This document shows, piece after piece, positions 58,026 through 64,000 of a DNA stretch of 64,000 bases (within the stretch, counting starts at the first letter, position 1; each line of letters begins with the position of its first letter). Source of the DNA: Lysobacteraceae bacterium (GTDB lineage Bacteria > Pseudomonadota > Gammaproteobacteria > Nevskiales > Nevskiaceae). Location of the stretch: contig PNMW01000058.1 in the NCBI GenBank assembly GCA_013823855.1, positions 1 through 64,000 on the forward strand, written 5' to 3'. The translations under genes were made by a program, and so were the position numbers. The notes below the pieces were generated by a model. That model was not told the origin of the DNA. It saw only the letters and a program-made list of their open reading frames with translations, and did no database searches.

Positions 58026-59336
58026 TTAGTGGAACTGCTCTTCTTCCGTCGAGCCGGTGAGAGCCTTGACCGACGACGAACCGCCCTGGATCACGGTGGT
58101 GACGTCGTCGAAGTAGCCGGTGCCGACTTCCTGCTGGTGCGACACGAAGGTGTAGCCCTGCTCGCGCGCGGCGAATTCCGGCTCCTGCACCATGTTCACG
58201 TAGTGCTTCATGCCTTCGCCCTTGGCATAGGCCTGGGCGAACTGGAAGGTGTTGTACCAGTTGATGTGGATACCGGCCAGGGTGATGAACTGGTACTTGT
58301 AACCGAGATCCGACAGGTCCTGCTGGAACTTGGCGATCTGCTTGTCGTCCAGATTCTTCTTCCAGTTGAACGACGGCGAGCAGTTGTACGACAGCAGCTT
58401 GCCCGGGCAGGCTGCGTGCACGGCCTGCGCGAATTCGCGGGCGAAGCCGATGTCCGGCACGCCGGTTTCGCACCAGACCAGATCGGCGTACGGCGCGTAG
58501 GCGACGCCACGGCTGATCGCCTGCTCCAGACCGTTCTTGACGCGGAAGAAGCCTTCCTGCGTGCGCTCGCCGGTCAGGAACGGCTTGTCGTTGGCGTCGT
58601 AGTCGCTGGTGATCAGGTTGGCGGCTTCGGCGTCGGTACGGGCCAGCACGATGGTCGGCACGCCGAGCACGTCAGCGGCGAAACGGGCCGCGATCAGCTT
58701 TTCGACGGCTTCGCGGGTCGGCACCAGCACCTTGCCGCCCATGTGGCCGCACTTCTTGGCGGCAGCGAGCTGATCTTCGAAGTGCACGCCGGCGGCACCC
58801 GAGGTGATCATGTTCTTCATCAGCTCGAAGGCGTTCAGCACGCCGCCGAAACCGGCTTCCGCGTCCGCAACGATCGGCAGGAAGTAGTCGATGAAGCCCT
58901 TGTCGCCGGGGCCGATGCCACGGCTCCACTGGATCTCGTCAGCGCGGGTGAAGGTGTTGTTGATGCGGCGGACCATGGTCGGCACGGAGTCGTACGCGTA
59001 CAGCGACTGGTCCGGGTACATGGTCTCGGAGGTGTTGCCGTCGGCAGCCACCTGCCAGCCCGAGAGGTAGACGGCTTCCAGACCGGCCTTCGCCTGCTGC
59101 ATGGCCTGACCGGCAGTGATCGCGCCGAAGGCGTTGACGTAGCCCTTCTTGGCCTCGCCGTTGACCAGCTTCCAGAGCTTCTCGGCGCCACGCTTGGCCA
59201 GCGTGTGATCGATGGCGACGCTGCCGCGCAGGCGGACTACGTCAGCTGCGGAGTACCCGCGCTTGACAAGCTTCCAGCGGGGGTTGGTCGCCCAGTCATG
59301 TTCAAGGGCCTTGATCTGGTCTTCACGGCTCGTCAT
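58026..59336 (-). CDS. aceA: Isocitrate lyase
   Basis: [83 protein letters not shown]. Confidence 0.97.
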   Translation of the reverse strand: MTSREDQIKALEHDWATNPRWKLVKRGYSAADVVRLRGSVAIDHTLAKRGAEKLWKLVNGEAKKGYVNAFGAITAGQAMQQAKAGLEAVYLSGWQVAADGNTSETMYPDQSLYAYDSVPTMVRRINNTFTRADEIQWSRGIGPGDKGFIDYFLPIVADAEAGFGGVLNAFELMKNMITSGAAGVHFEDQLAAAKKCGHMGGKVLVPTREAVEKLIAARFAADVLGVPTIVLARTDAEAANLITSDYDANDKPFLTGERTQEGFFRVKNGLEQAISRGVAYAPYADLVWCETGVPDIGFAREFAQAVHAACPGKLLSYNCSPSFNWKKNLDDKQIAKFQQDLSDLGYKYQFITLAGIHINWYNTFQFAQAYAKGEGMKHYVNMVQEPEFAAREQGYTFVSHQQEVGTGYFDDVTTVIQGGSSSVKALTGSTEEEQFH

Positions 59337-59431
59337 TGCAGCATTCCTCTTGGGGTTTGACCCGGTTGGTGAGTGACAGCGAAAAAGAGCGTTCCGACGC
59401 TATCGGCAGAGCGCTCGAGTGGGGTGGCGTA

Positions 59432-61012
59432 TCAGTCGAGGTAGTCGTAGCTGGCCAAGGTCAGGAAGTCCGCGCACTTATCGGCGGTGGACATCCGGGC
59501 CATGATGCCGGCGGCCTCGGCGAAGCGGCCCTGGTAGAAGCGCTCGTCGCCCAATTGTGCTTTGTAGGCCGCCACTTCTTCGTCGATGGTCTTCAGGACC
59601 AGATCCTTGGTGACCTTGCGACCGTCGGCCAGCGTGGCGCCGTACTTCAGCCATTGCCAGACCTGGGTACGGGAGATTTCGGCGGTCGCCGCGTCTTCCA
59701 TCAGGTTGTGCAGCGGCACGCAGCCGATGCCGCGAATCCAGGCCTCGACATAGCCGATGCCGACATTGATGTTGTTGCGCAGGCCGCCTTCGGTGATCGC
59801 ACCTTCCGGCTGCTTGAGCAGGTCGGCAGCCTTGATCTTGTAGTTGAACTGCTTGGCCAGCTGGTTCGGCTCCGGCATGTGCTCGTCGAACACCGCCATC
59901 GCCACCGGCACCAGACCCGGATGCGCCACCCAGGTGCCGTCGTGGCCGTTCTTCACTTCGCGCAGCTTGTCGGCGCGAACCTTGGCGAACACTTCCTCGT
60001 TCTTGGCCTTGTCCTTGGTCGGGATGAAGGCGGCCATGCCGCCCATCGCGAAGGCACCGCGCTTGTGCGTGGTTTCGCAGAGCAGCTTGGAGTAGCTGTC
60101 GAGGAAATGGCGATCCATGCCGACCGTATGACGGTCCGGCACCATCCAGTCGCCGTGGGCGTTGAGCGTCTTGATGCAGCTGAAGATGTAGTCCCAGCGG
60201 CCGCAGTTCAGCGCGACGATGTGGTCGCGCAGTTCGTAGAGGATCTCGTCCATCTCTAACGCCGCCCACAGCGTCTCGATCAGCACGGTGGCCTTGATCG
60301 TCTTCTTCGGGATGCCGAGCGCCTTCTGGGCGTCGACGAACACCGAGTTCCACAGGCGCGCCTCGAGATGCGACTGCATCTTCGGCAGGTAGAAATACGG
60401 GCCGGAGCCGCGCTTCAGCAGGTTCGCCGCGTTGTGGAAGAAGTACAGGCCGAAATCGACGATGCCGCCCGGCGCCGGTTCACCATCGACGAGGAAATGC
60501 TTTTCGTCGAGATGCCAGCCGCGCGGACGCACGATCAGCACGGCGACGTCCTTGTTCAGCTTGTATTCCTTGCCTTCCGGCGAGGTGTAGCTGATGGTGC
60601 GGTTGACCGCGTCGCGCAGATTGATCTGGCCGTCGAGCATCAGGTCCCAGGTCGGCGACGCCGAATCCTCGAAATCGGCCATGAAGCACTTGGCGCCGGC
60701 GTTCAGCGCGTTGATGACCATCTTGCGGTCGACCGGACCGGTGATCTCGACGCGACGGTCCAGGAGATCGGCCGGAATGCCGGCGATCTGCCAGTCACCG
60801 TTGCGGATGTCCTTGGTTTCCGGGAGGAATTTCGGCAGCTTGCCGGCATCGATCGCCAGCTGGCGCTCCTTGCGCAGTTCCAGCAGTTCATTGCGCCGCT
60901 TGCGGTGCTTGCGAACCAGCTTGGCGACGAACTCGACCGCTGCCGGAGTCAGAATCTTCTTGTACGCGGGGCGCAACTCGCCCGTGATTTCCACGCCTTC
61001 CACTACGCTCAT
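59432..61012 (-). CDS. aceB: Malate synthase A
   Basis: CFMADFEDSASPTWDLMLDGQINLRDAVNRTISY; LPKMQSHLEARLWN; NCGRWDYIFSCIKTL; GGMAAFIP; start MSVVEG at 61012. Confidence 0.97.
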   Translation of the reverse strand: MSVVEGVEITGELRPAYKKILTPAAVEFVAKLVRKHRKRRNELLELRKERQLAIDAGKLPKFLPETKDIRNGDWQIAGIPADLLDRRVEITGPVDRKMVINALNAGAKCFMADFEDSASPTWDLMLDGQINLRDAVNRTISYTSPEGKEYKLNKDVAVLIVRPRGWHLDEKHFLVDGEPAPGGIVDFGLYFFHNAANLLKRGSGPYFYLPKMQSHLEARLWNSVFVDAQKALGIPKKTIKATVLIETLWAALEMDEILYELRDHIVALNCGRWDYIFSCIKTLNAHGDWMVPDRHTVGMDRHFLDSYSKLLCETTHKRGAFAMGGMAAFIPTKDKAKNEEVFAKVRADKLREVKNGHDGTWVAHPGLVPVAMAVFDEHMPEPNQLAKQFNYKIKAADLLKQPEGAITEGGLRNNINVGIGYVEAWIRGIGCVPLHNLMEDAATAEISRTQVWQWLKYGATLADGRKVTKDLVLKTIDEEVAAYKAQLGDERFYQGRFAEAAGIMARMSTADKCADFLTLASYDYLD

Positions 61013-61855
61013 CCGAAAACTCCTGCCTGTTCTTGGGATGGTCGCGGCCTGGCCCGGCCGCAAAGGTCGCGCATTCTAGCGAAAGGGGGTTTTCGCCGCA
61101 ATGCAACAAAATTGCAGCGAAATGTCCTAGCCGCGTGACAGCGACGGGCTTTGTCAGGCGATGGCACTGCACGATCGGATCCGGTCACCGCGGCAGGCCT
61201 GACAGACCGGCGCCGGACACCCATCGCCGCCGACGTCCCCGGGGTCTCGGCCGCGGCCGATACAACGCCGTCAAGGACACCGACGGTCGACGCATCGAGT
61301 GTCGGTGTAGCGATCATCAGCCGCATCGGCTGCCATCGCCGACGCGGCATTGATCTGACGGCGGATTGGCCTTCGCTCCCCGAGCGCGCCGATCACCTCT
61401 CGCCCATGCCGGCCCGGCATCGCGTTCGTCGAAGCGCGTACGTCCGGGCTTCGCTTCCACGCTCGGAACGACCGCCTTAGGAGGGTGCCGGCGAACGTGG
61501 CGCTGCCTGAAACTGCGAAATCACCGCCTGTTCAGAACCAGAGGCCGATTTTCTTCATTTTTATGACTGTTTCGTGACGGTCAAGACAGTGCGGCGAACA
61601 CCCGCAACTGCCGGTTGTGCAGTCGACCGCCATCAACCTTGTTTTTGATTTTTCATTTATTTCAATATTTTATATCCAGTATTTTGACAAGTGCCCCCCC
61701 CGAACGCGGCGTCGGCTCGGCCGACAGCAGCCCCGAAAGCGGGTACTGCCGCATCGCTTCAGTTCACGATTTCGTCATATCCCGCCGGTACCTTTCCGCC
61801 ATTCCAGAGGCGCACTTCGCCTTGGGCGTCGCTCAACTACCGGGGAACTCCACTC

Positions 61856-64000
61856 ATGACGCGTGCTCGTCTTGCCACGTCACTGCTTGCCATAGCTGTT
61901 GTCAGCCAGGTCGATGCCGCGCAGGTTGCGCCGGGCGAGGTGTCGATCGCCGTCATCCGCAACTCCGAAGCGGTCGGCGGTCTCGATATCGTGGTCGACG
62001 GCAAGCCGGTCGGGGTGACCGATGCGAACGGCCGGCTGAATTTCAGGGCGGTCGGTGGCCTGCATCGCGTGGTGCTGAACCGGGCCGGCCAGACGGTAGC
62101 GTTCACCGAGTTTCGCCTCGGCGATGCCGATGCCGCCGAAATCGCGGTGACGCTGGCCACCGACAACGGCGACCCGCGGATCGAGCGCGACGTCTTCGAT
62201 ACCCGTGCCGCGGCACTGGCCGACATCCGCGGCACTGTGGCTGACAGCCTCGGCAAACCGCTGGCCGGTGTTGCCGTGTCGGCGGCCGCTGCCGGCGCCA
62301 CCACCACCACCGACGCCAGCGGCGCCTTCAACCTGCGGGTACCGCGCGGCGAATACACGGTGAAGATCGCACCCGGCGGCGCGGCCGCGCAGGACATCGC
62401 CGGCGTCCGCGCCTCGCCGCTGCTGGGCGGGCCGCTGCTGGTCAGCGTGGCCGCGACGGCCCCGGCGGCCGATGCGCCGAGCGCCGGCAGCAAGGCCGGC
62501 GGCAGTACCGCCACGCTGGGCACGGTCACCGTCAAGGGCGTGGTCAAGCGCCAGTCGGCGGTGACCAAGGAGCGGGTCGCCACCTCGGTGATCGATTCGA
62601 TCTCGGCCGAGGAAATCTCCGCCGCGGGCGACTCGAATGCCGGCGAAGCGATCCGCCGCGTCACCGGCGTCAGCGTGCAGAACAATGTCGTGGTGGTGCG
62701 TGGCCTGGGCGATCGCTACTCGACGACCCTGGTCAACGGCGCCGAGATTCCCAGCTTCAACCCGAGCCGCCGCGTGGTCTCGGTCGACGCCTTCCCGAGC
62801 GAGTTCCTCGGCGGCCTGACCGTGCAGAAGACCTACTCGGCCGACCTGCCGGGCGAGTTCTCCGGCGGTGTCGCGCTGATCGAGACCCGGCCGACGCCGG
62901 ACTACGAGACCGGTGCGGTGCGCCTGAATGTCGGCGGCAACACCAAGACCACGGCCTCGCCGGTGCTGACCTACCAGGGTTCGGACTTCGACTACCTCGG
63001 CTTCGACGGCGGCCAGCGCGACCTGCCGCATGCCTACCGCGACGTCACCAACAACGGCGCCAACACGCTGGGCGGCGCCACCCTCGCCGATCGCCTGAGC
63101 CTGCTGCAGTCGCTGCCGAACCTGTTCGACCTGCAGCGCATCGACAAGGCGCCGGCCGACTTCGGCGGCTCCCTGAGCTATGGCAACGTCTATCCGCTCG
63201 GTGGCGGCCAGAAGTTCGGCTTCCAGGTCACCGGCCTGTACGACACCAACTTCCGCTTCCGCCGCGAGCGTCGCGGCGTGTTCACCGCCGGCGGCGGTGG
63301 CGGCCAGGACGTGTCGCGCCAGGACGTCGAGGAACTGCAGCGCTCGGAGCAGACCTTCGAGACCGGCGGCACCCTGGGGCTCGGCTACGAGTACTCGAAG
63401 CAGCACAAGGTCGACTTCGTGACCCTGCTGAGCCGCCAGACCCAGAAGGGCGCGTTCTTCGGCCGCGCGGTGGCCAGCGACGCCGGCTTCACCACCGATC
63501 AGGAACGCATCACCCTCGACTACGTCGAAGGCCAGCTGATCACCAACCAGCTGACCGGCAAGCACCAGTTCGCCGACGCTGGCGGCCTGAGGGTGAAGTG
63601 GCAGGCCGGCTACTCGATCGCCGACCGCGACGTGCTCGATCGCCGGACCTACGGCCGCTTCCGCGCCGCCGGCACCGATGATCCGTTCCTGATCGGCTTC
63701 GGCCAGTCCGGCGAAGCCTCGGAGCCGCGCCGCACCTGGGAATTCCTGACCGACAAGACGCTCGATCTCGGCGTCGATCTCAGCCTGCCGTTCGAGTTCA
63801 CCGACAGCCTGCGCGGCGACTTCAAGTGGGGCGCCCGCGGCACCCGGCGCAACCGCGACTTCGAATCGGTGCGCTTCGCCTACTCCTCGCAGGCCACGCA
63901 GCGCAGCGAACTGTTCCGCACCCTGCAGTACGTGCCGTCGCTGGAAAACGTGCTGACGCCGACCTTCTTCGGCCCGGGCGGCTTCGATCTGACCGACCTC
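61856..64000 (+). CDS. TonB-dependent receptor with N-terminal carboxypeptidase-regulatory-like domains (truncated at right edge)
   Basis: Own translation from ATG 61856, open to window end (715 codons): MTRARLATSLLAIAVVSQVDAAQVAPGEVSIAV...IRGTVADSLGKPLAGVAVSAAAAGATTTTDASGAFNLRVPRGEYTVKI...SAEEISAAGDSNAGEAIRRVTGVSVQNNVVVVRGLGDRYSTTLVNGAEIPSFNPSRRVVSVDAFPSEFLGGLTVQKTYSADLPGEFSGG. Not in the ORF track because no stop. Confidence 0.9.
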   Translation, partial: MTRARLATSLLAIAVVSQVDAAQVAPGEVSIAVIRNSEAVGGLDIVVDGKPVGVTDANGRLNFRAVGGLHRVVLNRAGQTVAFTEFRLGDADAAEIAVTLATDNGDPRIERDVFDTRAAALADIRGTVADSLGKPLAGVAVSAAAAGATTTTDASGAFNLRVPRGEYTVKIAPGGAAAQDIAGVRASPLLGGPLLVSVAATAPAADAPSAGSKAGGSTATLGTVTVKGVVKRQSAVTKERVATSVIDSISAEEISAAGDSNAGEAIRRVTGVSVQNNVVVVRGLGDRYSTTLVNGAEIPSFNPSRRVVSVDAFPSEFLGGLTVQKTYSADLPGEFSGGVALIETRPTPDYETGAVRLNVGGNTKTTASPVLTYQGSDFDYLGFDGGQRDLPHAYRDVTNNGANTLGGATLADRLSLLQSLPNLFDLQRIDKAPADFGGSLSYGNVYPLGGGQKFGFQVTGLYDTNFRFRRERRGVFTAGGGGGQDVSRQDVEELQRSEQTFETGGTLGLGYEYSKQHKVDFVTLLSRQTQKGAFFGRAVASDAGFTTDQERITLDYVEGQLITNQLTGKHQFADAGGLRVKWQAGYSIADRDVLDRRTYGRFRAAGTDDPFLIGFGQSGEASEPRRTWEFLTDKTLDLGVDLSLPFEFTDSLRGDFKWGARGTRRNRDFESVRFAYSSQATQRSELFRTLQYVPSLENVLTPTFFGPGGFDLTDL

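Noticed and set aside
61880-63565. 561-aa minus-strand ORF
   Set aside because: Antisense shadow of the TonB-dependent receptor, which has clear plug-domain motifs on the plus strand and is absent from the track only because it is open at the window end

Overview
A 64 kb window of a high-GC gammaproteobacterial chromosome (the family content looks like Xanthomonadales/Nevskiales, but this is inference). It contains no recognisable rRNA, tRNA, CRISPR array, IS element or prophage. The backbone is the conserved minus-strand block rpoE-mucA-mucB-mucD ... lepA-lepB-DUF4845-rnc-era-recO ... pdxJ-acpS-cysM-rlmD ... nagZ-hpt-MTI phosphorylase, with nadB divergent from rpoE. Other modules are moco genes (mobA, moeA, moaB), an Entner-Doudoroff/oxidative pentose phosphate cluster (edd-eda / zwf-pgl), a hopanoid-type hpnN/MlaC pair, an ECF sigma factor plus Ser/Thr kinase-TPR pair, ald, cysE, the glyoxylate shunt (aceB-aceA) and a truncated TonB-dependent receptor at the right edge. 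The most unusual content is a family of giant secreted proteins. Two adjacent 1.3-1.4 kaa paralogs (about 15.0-23.7 kb) each carry ten ~90-aa 'DxxPDxFxF...YSINGGAFTS...TLTIGG' repeats followed by a C-terminal GSSAGG alpha/beta-hydrolase. A third family member runs off the left edge (1-536) and is absent from the ORF track. They interrupt the otherwise housekeeping lep/muc region. A perfect 22-bp-arm hairpin abuts the stop codon of one of them. Also notable: an inverted pair of GTAG-type REP sequences at rlmD, a GlyGly-CTERM-like secreted protein, an internally deleted SDR pseudogene, a small secreted protein with a triplicated 'AWKxAKFPxL' motif, and a predicted lipoprotein form of MucD.
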